Shown: positions 53,380 through 64,000 of the stretch, in pieces | Position numbering within the stretch: the stretch's first letter is position 1 | Layout of the letters: every line of letters starts with the position of its first letter | Assembly: GCA_023213315.1 (NCBI GenBank) | Contig: JAKCPI010005698.1 | Location: 62,001-126,000, forward strand | Origin: Euborellia annulipes | Lineage: Eukaryota > Arthropoda > Insecta > Dermaptera > Anisolabididae | Direction: 5' to 3' | DNA length: 64,000 nucleotides | The notes under the pieces: generated by a model | What the model saw: only the letters and a program-made list of their open reading frames with translations | Told to the model about the DNA's origin: nothing | Databases searched by the model: none | Program-made: the position numbers and the translations under genes

Positions 53380-54320
53380 GCTGGAAAATTTTTTTAAAGA
53401 CTTTCAGAAATAGCCGTGAGGTTTAAAAGGTGGTATGACAAATGTCAATATTTAGATTAGGGTAGTAAGATTGTATGGTTATTTAAATAATAATTTGAAT
53501 ATGAAAATTTGTTCCCGAGTTGATTTTTAGGAGTTTGGATGAATCAAAAAGATATAAATATTTATTAAAAAGTAAAAAATTTTAAAAGATTGGCAACTGT
53601 AGTGTGTTGTTATAGACGTTATGGTAGCTTATTAATTGTTGAGTTTTCTTTGTTGAAAAAAATGTAAAGAGAGGGAGATGTAGTGTATTGTTGTAATTGT
53701 TATGGTTTTGTGATTATTGATGTTATTGTTATTATTGAATAAATAGAGCTTGTTAATAAACATTAGTGCAATCCTTTGAAAAGGATCGCAAAAATCCAGG
53801 ATTGCCAATCCTTCGAAAAGGATTATCCTGGATTGGAATAGGATTTTCGGATTTAAATCAAAAAGTATCTCGATCCTCCCCATCCCTGTCTACAAGCATA
53901 AATATTTATTTATTTAAAAAGAATGTCGGCATTAGGCCACCAGCCAATTTTGCCACCGTTATAAGCATATCGTATTAATTAAATTTATATTAAGTATTTA
54001 GAGCCTAAATGACATAAGATGCTTAAGATTAAAACAAAATTGTTTTTCATTTAGCTTACACAAAAGAAATCCATCAACTTCAGAAAGGCTATAAATTCTT
54101 AAATAGAGCTTTGAACAATCCAAAATTACTTTTCAATTAATTATAATAAAAGGGAATCTAAATTTTTTTTTTTTATTTGATGTCTTTTTTGGCATCTTAA
54201 GAAGGTAAATAACTTATTTGGCTGGAAAAAATTAAAGTTAACACTTCAAGAAATATTTCCTATAGCCGTGAGGTTAAAAAGTTACTAACAATTGTAAGAC
54301 AAATGCCAAGTGGCGAGACA
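53380..54320. repeat. Two copies of a low-copy repeat plus a short hairpin cluster
   Basis: The segments around 53380-53450 and 54223-54320 share GGCTGGAAAA, ATAGCCGTGAGGTT and GACAAATG in the same order. Between them, CAATCCTT...GAAAAGGAT occurs twice (53769-53785 and 53805-53823), with ATCCAGGATTG and ATCCTGGATTG nearby, giving overlapping hairpins. Function unknown. Confidence 0.45.
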
Positions 54321-54689
54321 CGTTGGTTGTGAATTTGTGTCATAACAATTAATCGAATAATATAAAAAAAAAAAAAACTAACATTACTTCCTCTGTTCCG
54401 AAATAAGTATCCGATTTGAGATTTCTTGAAAAATTAAGAATTACAACAAATAAAAGCAATTCGAGTTAATAATTGGCGTATTATTCCCTTGCACACCATA
54501 TCGACATTAGTTCAACTAAATTTCACAATAGGTTACAATCAGAATAAATAAAGCAAAATTATGCTCTAAAACCATATTTAAGGGATGCCAACAAAACAAT
54601 GCCTAATCCAAAATGTAGTTCCCCTTTAATGCTCTTTCTTATTAGATTAAAATGCCATTAAATAAAAAAAAAATAAAAATCTTGATTTA
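54321..54689. other. AT-rich stretch, no gene seen
   Basis: No recognisable feature. Confidence 0.5.
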
Positions 54690-55105
54690 ACTGTAATTGT
54701 AATATACCTACTAGCAGCGCCGCCCGCCTTCGGCCCCCCCCGCCAGCTGGCTCGGGCCCGCCTGCGGGGACCCTCGCCTTTTCTTCCTAATTATGAAAAG
54801 AAAATATTATTATTCCCTTCCGATTCAGTGCCTACTTGAGGATTTGTCTACATTCATGGAATACACAAATGAAAAGAATACATAAATATTTCCCTATACA
54901 TTTCCTATGAGGAAAATCTTAACTTTAGAAATTAATAGCTCAAAAAGTCATAGGAATTTCGTGATGAAAATAATTTTCCTGTAATCCCGAAAAGGTCCTC
55001 TTTATGCATAAAAAATTTCATTTCAAAATTCCAACGGGAAGTCGCCTAAATAGAGCGTGACAGACAGACAGACGGACATTAGCGAATTATATATATAGAT
55101 TCACT
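54690..55105 (+). repeat. Dispersed repeat with GC-rich head and GACA tail
   Basis: It starts near TACTAGCAGCGCCGCCCGCC and ends GTGACAGACAGACAGACGG then ATTAGCGAATTATATATATA. Repeats with this plan (ACTAGC-GCGCCGCC head, CAGACAGACAGAC then AATTATATAT end) are common in arthropod genomes, from memory. The class is not known to me. Confidence 0.4.
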
Positions 55106-56231
55106 GATGAATAAACATCACTTTTACCTTCTAGCCCTATCACGCGTTTTTGTGACCGGAAGAAATAGAATAGGCCGGCCCTTCGCACGGTCTGGCGCCT
55201 GTTGAAAAGAGGAAGGAAGAGACAGACACACAAAGAACTGAAGGACTGCCTGTCCCAGCTCGGGCAGCTCGTGGTCGCCATCCACATACCCACAAGATAT
55301 AGGGCCCTGAGCGAAAATAATAGACCTATAGCTAAAATATTTTTATATTCTAAATAAATTGGTACAGTGAGCGTCACGATTAAGTCCCCACCTGTTAGCT
55401 AGAGCCTGGTATATAGTGAAATAATTTTAATGGCTGAAAAGGTAAAACGTAAAATCTGGTACATGTGATTAAATAAATAAAATTAAAAAAAAAAAAAAAT
55501 CAATTAGTAGCAAAGTGAAATAAATTTCAGCGCTTAGAATTTTTAAAACATAAACCAAAACGTGTGCTCTATTTTATAAATCCCCAATTGGGGGTCTAAA
55601 GTTTATAAGCCTGTCTTTTCCCACACTCAGCACTCATCTCTCTTCCGAAAAATTTAGAAAAAAGATCTGACTTATATTGAAAATAACGTAAACTTATACT
55701 ATAAATAAATAACTTTATTTTTCAAATGTCAAAAACAAAACAGTATATCTTTATATTTCATATTGATTTCCGCTCTCTAGAGGCCTTCTTTTGAATCACA
55801 TCTATCATTTTTTAGAATTTAAAAATAATAAGTAATATTGTAAAAAAAAAAAAAATAAGTTGTGATTCAAAACAAAGTCCGCAATGCAGAAAGAATTCCA
55901 ACTCGGTCACCCGAAAGCTGCTTGCATTCTTTTGACATCATTTGGCAAGCTTTCTCTCTTCTCTCTCTTTCTTTCCGTCTCTCTTTCTGACTAGACGATT
56001 GCTCTTTTTGGTATAAGAAACGGATCAGATAAATGAAAAGTCACTTATTTTTATTTTAACCATATAATATATTTTATTATTGCAATACATCTACAATCAA
56101 ATAGTGTCTGGAGATTTTGGAATTACTTAGGGGTAGCCAACTTTTTTGAAAGCCAGGGTGCAATTAAACATTGCGGACAAAAACAAAATGTAATGACATT
56201 TTTTCCTAAAAGAAACCTATAGAGTTTTATA
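55106..56231. other. No gene seen
   Basis: A frame around 55190-55300 gives a short Lys/Leu-rich peptide without a reliable domain. CT-rich tracts lie near 55955-55990. Nothing else. Confidence 0.45.
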
Positions 56232-56470
56232 AAAATCTGGTGTGACTGGCGCACAGCACACAACTTTCTCTTACCTTCGGCAATTGAAAGTTGTGTACTG
56301 TGCTTGTCGCACCAGATTGTTTGTGCCGACATATATTTAGTTCCAGACAGTAAGAAACTTTTCTATAGAGTACAAGAGTACAGTGGTCTTCAGAAGATTT
56401 CAATGGCAAAATGAGAATATACATTTTAAAGAGAATCTGAAAAATAATTGATTTGAGTTTGATTTGAATA
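56232..56470 (+). mobile_element. HMH repeat, P-hairpin half
   Basis: Well-preserved P-hairpin (56232-56322), a short deletion after CCAGACAGTAAG, then body to about GATTTGAGTTTG. Confidence 0.8.
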
Positions 56471-56523
56471 TTTTTGGAACTAAACATTTTATAAAATTCA
56501 AAAAAATATATTCATTTCAGATT

Positions 56524-56799
56524 CAAGGGCGGATACAAGGTGTGGGGGGGGGGGTAAAGGGGGTAATTACCTCCCCTGAGATTTGAAAAAAATACTTTTT
56601 TTCGAAAAAAAAAATGTATTTTTAATGTAAAATTTTAAAAATTAATACTTAAAAATTTGATTTGTATTTATATTCTGGCAAACAAGTACAGAATTCGCCT
56701 TTAAATTACCGAAATTAAGGAAAAAATGTGTGCTGTGCGACCAGTCACTCTAGATTACCCCCCCCCCCCCCCCGTGAAACACCTCTGGATCCGACACTG
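56524..56799. mobile_element. hAT MITE family D, copy 3
   Basis: A perfect 8 bp duplication TTCAGATT at 56516-56523 and 56800-56807. The termini are CAAGGGCGGATACAAG and, on the other strand, CAGTGTCGGATCCAG. It carries the same P-derived segment (TGCTGTGCGACCAGTCAC) and G/C runs near both ends. Confidence 0.88.
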
Positions 56800-56879
56800 T
56801 TCAGATTTTGCTTGCGGCTGGAGGGGGTAAAAAAATTTTATATTTTCTAGCCCTCCCAATCTTACTAGATATTTTGGAT

Positions 56880-57170
56880 TCTTTGGAATTTTATATTTAA
56901 GTTAAGTACCCTCCCGGACACTCAAAATAAGCTTTTGAACAAAATCGACCAAAAAGTATTAATACTTTACTGATGTACTTTTTTAGTTTTTTTCGATTTT
57001 CTCAAAATTCACTCCACCAAAATTGTTTAAAATTCAAATATCAATTATTTTTTACAAGCTCTTTAAAATGTATGTTCTCGTATTTGCTAAAGTGTTTTGA
57101 AGCACACTTTACTCTTGTACTTCATAGGAAAGATTTCAGATTTTGAGCCAGTCACACCAAATTTTTAAAA
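56880..57170 (-). mobile_element. HMH repeat, body and P-hairpin remnant
   Basis: From TTTATATTTAAGTTAAGTAC through AGTACTTT-type and ACTCTTGTACTTCATAGG body to GCCAGTCACACCAAATTT, the last arm of the P-hairpin. Confidence 0.7.
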
Positions 57171-58200
57171 TAGTGATTTTGTTAACAAAACAAATTTGAA
57201 ATAATATTACATATAGATCTATATCTTTTTTTTTACAAAAATTATACCTTAAAAAAAATCATGTCCAGAGACCTGATATAGTAAATAAAAGCAAATTTTT
57301 CTAAAAATGTATATAGTTTTTATAATGAAATTTAATAATTATTTAACAAGTCTGTGAATTCGATTTTTGTTGAATCAAGGTATATTGAATACTAATATCT
57401 TATTCAAATACTGTATATAGATCTCGAAAAATATTTAACTAATTTTAATAAATTTAACAAATATTTAATCAAATTAATTAAATCAAACGCTATGTTCATT
57501 AAAATTCTTAATAAAAATATATTTTAACCTACTAAATTAATTAAATAAATATTAATTTTAATTAATATACAAATAATAGGCCTATATTTATTTGTTTTTT
57601 TTTTTAATTTTTCTGGGAGATGGGGACAAAGACCTCCCTTCAAATGACGTTTCTGATTCATTATCCTTTCCACTTTTCCTTTCTCCTCCATCTCCGATCT
57701 GTATGTGATATAATACGTTCAGTAGTGACGCGAATGCTAAGCTCTTATTACGAACCTCTCTCTTGAGATGTGTAGTTGGTTACAATGGAAGAAAATCTTA
57801 ATTCTTTTAACCGGCCTAATTGCTCTACAATACAAAATATACAAATATGGATATATACCAACATGATTTTTTTAGGAGACTTGGACTTGACATTTGTAAG
57901 TTTTTTTTTTTTCTTTTTAAATGTTTTGTTAAATTCAAATAAATAGAGAAATGGTCTCACAACAATGTCAGATGCAGAAAAAGGCTTTAAACAATTAAAA
58001 AAAAAAATTAACCTATTTTTGGATAAGAACGACGGAAATTCAATGGAATATCAATTTCGTTTGCTAGCTGAATAAAAAAACCTGTTTGTTTATGTAAATA
58101 TAAATATATTGAAGTGTAGGCTGGAAGTAATATTTAATTTTTTGTGAAAAAAATGATTTTGAGATAACGTTTAGTATCTTCGAGACGGAATCAAAATTAG
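57171..58200. other. AT-rich stretch, no gene seen
   Basis: Short frames on the minus strand (57748-57960, 58064-58315) have no domain. Confidence 0.55.
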
Positions 58201-58260
58201 ACTTGACAACAGTCTTATTAAAGCCGTACCAGGCTGACGTTTCGAATCCTTGTTGAAGGC
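58201..58260 (-). mobile_element. Penelope-like end relic, degenerate
   Basis: Minus strand: CAACAAGGATTCGAAACGTC, i.e. the stem and GAAACGTC of the hammerhead-like core with its CTGANGA half mutated. Confidence 0.4.
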
Positions 58261-58799
58261 AAGAAACATAAAGGTGAATCAATACTGCATTGACACATAT
58301 ATAAAATAAAACCATTTATAGAAAAAAAACAGCCCATTTTTTATTCAAAACTAAATTATTTAAGATCAATTTGTTTTTCTATTGTATTATGTAACTAACT
58401 AAAGTATACAAAAAATTTATTAGAAAGTCAGACAATCCATATTGTTTTAGTTGGATATTAATAATTTATGGTTTCATGTGGTACTCTTTAAATTATGCTT
58501 TATAAATATAATATACTTAAACGGCTGCATCAAATAGAATTCAGGAATAGCTTCTTTTTTTTTTTGTCTTTCGACTCATGCAATTATTTATTTATTTTTA
58601 TTTATTTATTCATTCTCATAATGGAGATCTTGCCTTTTATATATTTACATAATCACATCACAGCCTCCATTTACAGTTTATTATATAGGCTATATCGCTG
58701 ATGGACTGTTATCCATATATTAATGTGCAAATTAAATGGCAATTGAACTTATTATTTTTTACAAAATTTAAATTATATTTTATGAATTCATGGTCAATG
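58261..58799. other. AT-rich stretch, no gene seen
   Basis: No recognisable feature. Confidence 0.5.
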
Positions 58800-58904
58800 C
58801 ATTCCCAAAACGTCGACGATATTTAAAAAAGGTTTTTATTCCATGATGGATGCCTACATCAACTTGCTCCTGTTGAGGGAATTCTGGAGCGACGTCTAAA
58901 CGAA

Positions 58905-58937
<33 letters not shown>
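58800..58937 (+). repeat. Poly(A)-tailed retro-insert, unidentified
   Basis: CCAAAACGTCGACGATATTT resembles the AAACGTC side of the Penelope-like core. The segment up to GACGTCTAAACGAACTT is followed by 30 A (58908-58937), so it may be the 3' end of a retrotransposed RNA. Confidence 0.35.
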
Positions 58938-58938
<1 letters not shown>

Positions 58939-59631
58939 AGACTATTATAAGGAATTTTTCAATGAATTTTTTAATGAATTAAATTCATAAGAGATTATTG
59001 GGACATCGAGCTATAATTTTTTTAATGACTTATAAAAAAATTAAGGAAATTAATTTTTTTGTTATCAAGCAAATACAAAAAAACAATCTGTCCCAATAAT
59101 CTTTAATTTTATTTTTAAATTTAAAAATGAATTTATTGTTATTATTAATCACATTAATTAAGAAATTTTTAAAATAAGCTTAGATTATTTATTTAAAAAT
59201 CAACTGTCAAATTAGTTCAGCATACTTGCAATAGATGGCAGGCTAGTCTAACAGCTGATCCCTAATAGCGTATATCTGGCCTATATTTATATATTTTTAT
59301 GCTTTTATTAAAGATACATAATATATAATAACATTTATAAAGTATTTATTGTTAAAAGATCAATGAAAATCAACCATATCCATTTAATATTATTAGCTAC
59401 CATTCTGACATCTCTTGGCAAATTTTTGAATTACTTGATTTTTTGGGCATACTTTTTATGACACACAACGCTCTCTTATCAAGAAAAACATGCGTAACAC
59501 CTTCGGTCCTATTCCGCCTTAATTATCACCCAGCCATCGAATTTCTTCTTTTGGAAGTAATTTATTTAAAAACTGCCCTTAGATATTACTATTTTTTCTA
59601 AACTTTTTACCAATGTTTTCTATTTGGAATT
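58938..59631. other. Presumed 5' intron or upstream region of the galactosyltransferase gene
   Basis: No coding exon was recognised. If the 3' splice site at 59650 is used, at least part of this stretch is intron; the upstream exon was not located. Confidence 0.4.
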
Positions 59632-59650
59632 TTGTTTGTGTTTGTTGCAG
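59632..59650 (+). promoter_or_regulatory. Putative 3' splice site
   Basis: TTTGTTTGTGTTTGTTGCAG, a pyrimidine-rich tract ending in CAG at 59650, 18 bases before the chosen start codon. It implies a spliced 5' untranslated leader. Confidence 0.65.
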
Positions 59651-59657
59651 AAGTACC

Positions 59658-59666
59658 ATGCCTTAG
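59658..59666 (+). promoter_or_regulatory. Two-codon upstream ORF
   Basis: ATG CCT TAG lies between the splice site and the main start, ending two bases before ATG at 59669. The context ACCATGC is reasonable for initiation. A uORF this short and close would force reinitiation or leaky scanning and could lower translation. Confidence 0.5.
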
Positions 59667-59668
59667 CA

Positions 59669-60739
59669 ATGCCTGATCGAAGCTACCTGTTTTGGTTGGT
59701 ATTTCTTTGCGTGTCACTCTGGTGTCTATCATGGTACACGACTTCCTCGCCTGCTGCACCCACTTTGGACTATTGGACTCCACCGCCAACAGTCAGTCCT
59801 AATTATATCGTCGTAACATCGAACAACGCAAGCGAATGGCCACCCTATCAAATGGATGAACTCGCCCCATGGGATTTTAACTCTCTCATCGATCTTGAAG
59901 ACTTTAATTTCATCGAAACATCTCCGAATTGTGCCGAACTCTCATCAACGCCGCCTCTACTTTTAGTTGTGATCCATTCAGCACCAAATAATATAGACAA
60001 ACGTAATACAATCCGTGAAACTTGGGGTACAAAAACTCTAGGTGATGAACATGTTGTTTTACGTTTCATGTTAGGGAAAGTAGATTCACAAGAAATTCAG
60101 GAGATATTAGATTCCGAATCACGTCGCTATAATGATATTGTTCAAGGTTCATTTATGGACGCCTATCGAAATTTAACCTATAAGCACGTAATGTCTTTAA
60201 AATGGGTTTCTTATTTTTGTCCAACCGCCAAATATATATTGAAAACAGATGACGATGTGTTAGTCAATATGCCTCTTCTGCTTCGATTTCTAATAAATGA
60301 TTTATCGCCAGCTGGGGTTCGTCGTTTGATCCTATGCCCGATTAATAAAGGCTCTCTACCTAAAAGATCTTATCGAAGTAAATGGAGGGTTTCATGGAAA
60401 GACTATTCGGGACAATATTACCCACCTTATTGTTTAGGATATGTAGTATTATATTCACCCGATGTCGTTTTTCGATTGTATATTGAAGCCCAGAGAAGTG
60501 AATATTTTTGGATAGATGATGTTCATATTACTGGTACGTTGCTTAAACGGGCCAACTTAGAGCATACAGAACTCACTTCTCTGATATTAACCCAAGCTCA
60601 AGTACAAGCCATCATAAATGGATGGAATTTTAGGCCAGATTCATTTTTGTTTGGAAACCCAAATATGGATGTAAATTCTATTCGTAAATTATGGGCACGT
60701 CTTAAGGAGGTCTCCAATACATCTTGGCCCCCGCCTTAA
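59669..60739 (+). CDS. Beta-1,3-galactosyltransferase-like enzyme (GT31)
   Basis: A 356-residue type II membrane protein expected in the Golgi. GT31 enzymes of this group transfer galactose (or GlcNAc) from the UDP sugar in beta-1,3 linkage to glycoprotein or glycolipid glycans; the acceptor cannot be told from sequence. Visible parts: signal anchor at residues 6-24; Pro-rich stem to about 90; LLLVVIHSAP (97-106); RNTIRETWGT (112-121), the family motif; KYILKTDDDVLVN (188-200) with the metal- and UDP-binding DDD at 194-196; YPPYCLGYVV (251-260); FWIDDVHITG (280-289), where the usual EDV reads DDV. N-glycosylation sequons: NAS (53), NLT (168), NTS (350). The single exon covers the whole enzyme, as in many animal B3GALT genes. 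A longer frame from ATG 59624 is disfavoured because a splice site at 59650 separates it. The length is normal for the family and no lesion is seen. Confidence 0.9.
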   Translation: MPDRSYLFWLVFLCVSLWCLSWYTTSSPAAPTLDYWTPPPTVSPNYIVVTSNNASEWPPYQMDELAPWDFNSLIDLEDFNFIETSPNCAELSSTPPLLLVVIHSAPNNIDKRNTIRETWGTKTLGDEHVVLRFMLGKVDSQEIQEILDSESRRYNDIVQGSFMDAYRNLTYKHVMSLKWVSYFCPTAKYILKTDDDVLVNMPLLLRFLINDLSPAGVRRLILCPINKGSLPKRSYRSKWRVSWKDYSGQYYPPYCLGYVVLYSPDVVFRLYIEAQRSEYFWIDDVHITGTLLKRANLEHTELTSLILTQAQVQAIINGWNFRPDSFLFGNPNMDVNSIRKLWARLKEVSNTSWPPP

Positions 60740-60850
60740 AAAGTGGTCGGTGCTCTTGATACACCGCCTTCTGTGCCTTTGATCTCCTCTCTCAATTCCT
60801 TTTACTTCCTTTTTCACAAAAGTACGTCCAAAAAATAAAGAAAAAAAAAT
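60740..60850 (+). terminator. 3' UTR with poly(A) signal
   Basis: AATAAA at 60834-60839, 95 bases after the stop codon, followed by an A-rich stretch. It is the likely 3' end of the galactosyltransferase transcript. Confidence 0.65.
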
Positions 60851-61865
60851 CCCAATTTATAAAGATTAGATTTTTAATGGCGGTATCTTTATAAAAATAT
60901 GCACTTATTATATAAAATATACATACATTAATCTACTTATTAAAATTCAAAAGTTTGACAGTAACGAAAAAGTTCGACAGTAGAAAAAGGACGGCCAAGG
61001 CCGAGCGAAGGCTAGTGAATATTAAAAAAAAAAAAGTACTTAAAATATTAGAGCAGTTTTGCTAGACTGTGAAAATCGTTATTTATTTATATAATAATAC
61101 TATATATACATACAAACATACATACGAATTCACTATCTTTTTAAAATATTTTCTCTATAAACGATCAAATTATAAAAAAAGGGTTATGAAAAAAAAAATG
61201 TGATCGATTTTCCTAATCAGTCATTTTTCCTCTCTCTCTATCTATTGTACCAATTAATAATCTTTCTTGAACAATTAATAATTATCCTTTCTTTACTAAA
61301 GTAGAAAACAATATTATAAATATTAAATATCTCTAAAGGCTCTAATTAGGAAAAAAAGACTTTCGACTGATAAGTAGTTCAAGAAAAATGATTATAAATT
61401 ATCTTTACAAGTTTAAAATAGTGAGGTAGCTAATTCTTTTGTATTGTATATGAAAAAACCGCCTTAGTAGGCATCGATATTGTCGAGTATGTTAGGCTGC
61501 CTATTAAAGGCAACTATTTATTTTCTTGAAAATATTAATAATAGACTCTTTATTTTAGTATATCATAAGTATTTTAATTTTTGTCAAGGCCACTTTCAAC
61601 ATGTGGGATATGTTTATTTATGCATGCCGGAGGTTAGGCTACCCTTCTCAAGGTACAACGCAATTTCGCAAATTTAATTTAATACAGTAATTGAAATTAT
61701 ATATATAATATTGTGTAAAATTATCATAATGATAGATCTAATTTTTGTATTCAGAAAATTTATTTTGTAATTAACAAAAAAAAAAAATTTGTTAATAAAT
61801 TTTGTTTGTAAAAATATTATATAATAAATAATAAATTTATATATTCTAACTTAATAATGTTAATA
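60851..61865. other. AT-rich stretch, no gene seen
   Basis: The 65-codon frame at 61480-61677 has no recognised domain. Confidence 0.55.
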
Positions 61866-61878
61866 AAACTAAAATTTT

Positions 61879-62142
61879 GGAGTTTAGGCTTTCACAGTTG
61901 TTATCATTAGTAAAAGAATTTGATTTTCGGTTAAACTGTGGTTACAACGTTTCGGCTACTCATTCTGTGGCCTTCTTCAGGTACAATTCGGCTAACGTAA
62001 GATTATAAAGGTTGTTACATCTGTGACAACCTTTATAATCTTAGCCGAATTGTACCCGAAGAAGGCGACAGAATGAGTGACCGAAACGTTGTAATTTTAA
62101 TTAATAAACCCCAGTTAAACAGAAAATCAAATTCTTTTACTA
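61879..62142. mobile_element. Inverted Penelope-like relic pair with 13 bp duplication
   Basis: AAAACTAAAATTT lies at 61866-61878 and 62143-62155. The arms (about 61909-62011 and 62020-62142) are reverse complements around a ~10 bp loop. Cores: minus strand CTGAAGA-A-GGC...GCC-GAAAC (61949-61980); plus strand CCGAAGA-A-GGC...ACC-GAAAC (62056-62087). Confidence 0.75.
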
Positions 62143-62228
62143 AAAACTAAAATTTACTTGGGGAAAAAAATTGCTTTACCAGGGAATCGAATTTTATGTT
62201 ATAAAAATCGGGATTTTAAGATTTACAA

Positions 62229-62781
62229 CAGGCTTTCCCAAACTGTGCGCCGCGGCACCCCAGGGCGCCGGGGCTGTTCTCCTGGGGCGCCGTGAAAATT
62301 TTCCTATACAAAATATTATATTAATAATATTATTTATAAAATGTTACTTGAGCAAATGTAAATTTGACGAGCCATTTTACGTTCATGTAAGCTATATAAC
62401 TAAGTGTTTAATTTATTTTTAAACTAATCAAATTACATTACCCAGATTTTATATTATTTCAAAAAAATAGTATTCATCTTTAATTTTTCGCTATTAGTCG
62501 AATAATTTTTTTTTTTTTAAGGTCTTTTCGGCATCTAAGGCATTAGCCCCATCCTATTTATTTCAAATGATTTGTAGTCAAATCAAATGAAATAAATTTT
62601 TCCTGGGACGGGAAGCGAACCGGGACTCGGTGGAGAAGCAAGTCCAGTGAGCACGCCGGCTAGTCGAATAATTAAAATCAGGAGTTTGAATTATTTATTA
62701 AATAAAATTGTAAACATAAGGCCACGGAAAAATTATGAAATATTAATGGCGCCGGGAACCGAAAAAGTTTGGGAACCCCTG
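62229..62781. mobile_element. hAT element split by a SINE
   Basis: The left end is CAGGCTTTCCCAAACTGTG and the right end, on the other strand, CAGGGGTTCCCAAACTTT. The flanks ATTTACAA (62221-62228) and ATTTACAG (62782-62789) match at seven of eight. The GGCGCCG-rich subterminal parts are inverted relative to each other. Confidence 0.8.
62508..62660 (-). mobile_element. SINE family 2, full-length
   Basis: A 13 bp duplication TAGTCGAATAATT lies at 62495-62507 and 62661-62673. Minus strand: head GCCGGCGTGCTCACTGG (box A), box B GGTTCGCTTCCC, body AATTTATTTCATTTG, tail GATGCCGAAAAGACCTT and poly(A). Confidence 0.88.
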
Positions 62782-62789
62782 ATTTACAG

Positions 62790-64000
62790 GATTAAATTTC
62801 TTAATTCTACCATAATCAACCATGTGTTAATTTTTACATAATGAGTGATGTATATAAATAAAAAAAAAAGACCAAAAGTAGTTAAGCCTAAACTTTGTAT
62901 TTCAAATAAATTTCGTATTTTTTTTTTATGATTAATTAAAAAAATTATAATAATTAATTTTTCTATAAAATCCAAAAAGTTTCAAGGAAATTTAAAATTT
63001 TTTGAAAATAATGTAAAAATTGACAGTATTTATTAATAATCCACTAAATATGAAAAAGGAGGTTTTTAATAAAAGTATACTAATTGTCTCTACGAATCTC
63101 TTAATCTGCCAGAAATTAGTTTTTGAAATACATTTTTTGACTCAGCATAATATTAGATTTTCTTTTAATGCCATTTTGACTCCGTTTATTAGATCAAGAA
63201 TAAATAATAACTGTGCTTAAAGGGTCAGGAGTAAGAACTTGCAGAATACAAGAAAATAAGATCTAATAATTTTAATTTCATGGTAGCTAAATATATAATT
63301 AAGTATAATTGTAAAGATAATTTATAAACTTGCTCAATTTTATATAATATAAAAAATTTACTTTAAAAAAAGTCCAATTGAAACCTTTTCTAATATAAAA
63401 GTATTGATTCAAGAAAGACAAACTTCAAAATTATTTTTTTTTTTAATTAAATAATAATAGATTCCATTTAAGATTTTTACTCTGTAATTTTTTGCTCATT
63501 CTTAAAGAGAGTTTTTGTCAAAAAAAAACTGAATTTTTTTAAATTCAATTGCAATAGATGATTCCAAACAAATTAGCCAAATAATGTAACAACGATCCAT
63601 TTCTTTAAAAAATTTTATACCATTCTCATCAAATCTTTCATTCACATATGATTTCATAATTTCTAAGATTTATACATAAAATATATATATATATCTAATA
63701 ATATTTAATAAATTAAAAATAGGCTAGATTTTTAATAAATTTATTTATTTTTAATTTTACTTAATTTAAAAAAAAAGGCCAAAATACGTAAAGAGAAATA
63801 TTTTTTAGTTTGTTCATTAGTTAGTTATAAAAAATAATTCCTAAGACATTAATTTAAAATTGTTTATGAATGAAAAAACGAAATGATGCCTATAAGACTG
63901 GCCCTAAATAAAAATAAAAAAGGTCTGAACGTCGTTTGTTATATATTAAAATAATTATAGAAAGGTTTTTCCCTATCTCCCAAATGCTCAAATGACTTGT
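62790..64000. other. AT-rich stretch, no gene seen
   Basis: Short frames only; a TA microsatellite lies near 63681-63695. No repeat end or domain was recognised. Confidence 0.55.

Noticed and set aside
55190..55300. Short peptide with RKRQTHKELKDCLSQL that looks a little like the first helix of a bHLH
   Set aside because: There is no second helix, no clear splice sites and only about 35 residues. Chance similarity is more likely.
59624..59668. Upstream in-frame ATG extending the galactosyltransferase by 15 residues
   Set aside because: A good 3' splice site ends at 59650, so this ATG is probably intronic, and the signal anchor starts naturally after ATG 59669.

Overview
The window is eukaryotic: AT-rich, almost gene-free nuclear DNA of an animal, probably an invertebrate and perhaps an arthropod. 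The evidence is intron-style splice signals, tRNA-derived SINEs, LINE tails, hAT MITEs, Penelope-like elements and one metazoan-type GT31 glycosyltransferase. The species cannot be named from sequence alone.

One host gene is supported: a beta-1,3-galactosyltransferase-like enzyme at 59669-60739 (+). It has a 3' splice site just upstream, a two-codon upstream ORF and a poly(A) signal downstream. Everything else that can be recognised is mobile-element material, often nested two or three deep.

The dominant component is one non-coding repeat family, called here HMH (hairpin-microsatellite-hairpin), with more than 25 full or partial copies. A full copy is about 0.7 kb: a ~92 bp imperfect palindrome (P-hairpin, starting TCTGGTGTGAC), ~400 bp of unique body, a CA/GACA microsatellite, ~110 bp more body, then a second AT-rich terminal hairpin. 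Both hairpins contain ACTTTCTCTTACC in opposite orientation, so the element has subterminal inverted repeats.

Layout. 0-9.5 kb: HMH copies, a hAT element with a nested MITE, two TTAA-target MITEs and a hAT MITE inside an HMH. 10-17 kb: P-hairpin/hAT/hAT nesting, HMH copies, a SINE, a GC-rich unidentified repeat and a ~960 bp hAT element. 17-28.5 kb: Penelope-like inverted relics with hammerhead-like cores, a perfect-looking 116 bp-arm foldback, a deleted TA-target DNA transposon with a 112-codon transposase-tail ORF, and more hAT MITEs. 30.5-34.6 kb: a young-looking, non-autonomous LTR retrotransposon with near-identical 1.3 kb LTRs, each holding eight copies of a GC-rich minisatellite; it has a tRNA-Lys-type PBS, a PPT, and broken gag and protease remnants but no reverse transcriptase or integrase. 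35-44 kb: two degenerate LINE tails, SINEs, HMH copies and a long-TIR foldback. 45.1-46.8 kb: a 1.7 kb palindrome made of two head-to-head copies of a Penelope-like GIY-YIG endonuclease tail. 47-59 kb: HMH copies, hAT MITEs and minor repeats. 59.6-60.8 kb: the host gene. 61.9-62.8 kb: an inverted Penelope relic and a hAT element split by a SINE.

The most unusual signals are the HMH architecture, the presence of its P-hairpin inside an unrelated hAT MITE, and a recurrent hammerhead-like fold (CTGANGA, one extra A/T, covarying stem, GAAAC) at the ends of Penelope-like relics. All calls are from reading the sequence; no database search was possible.
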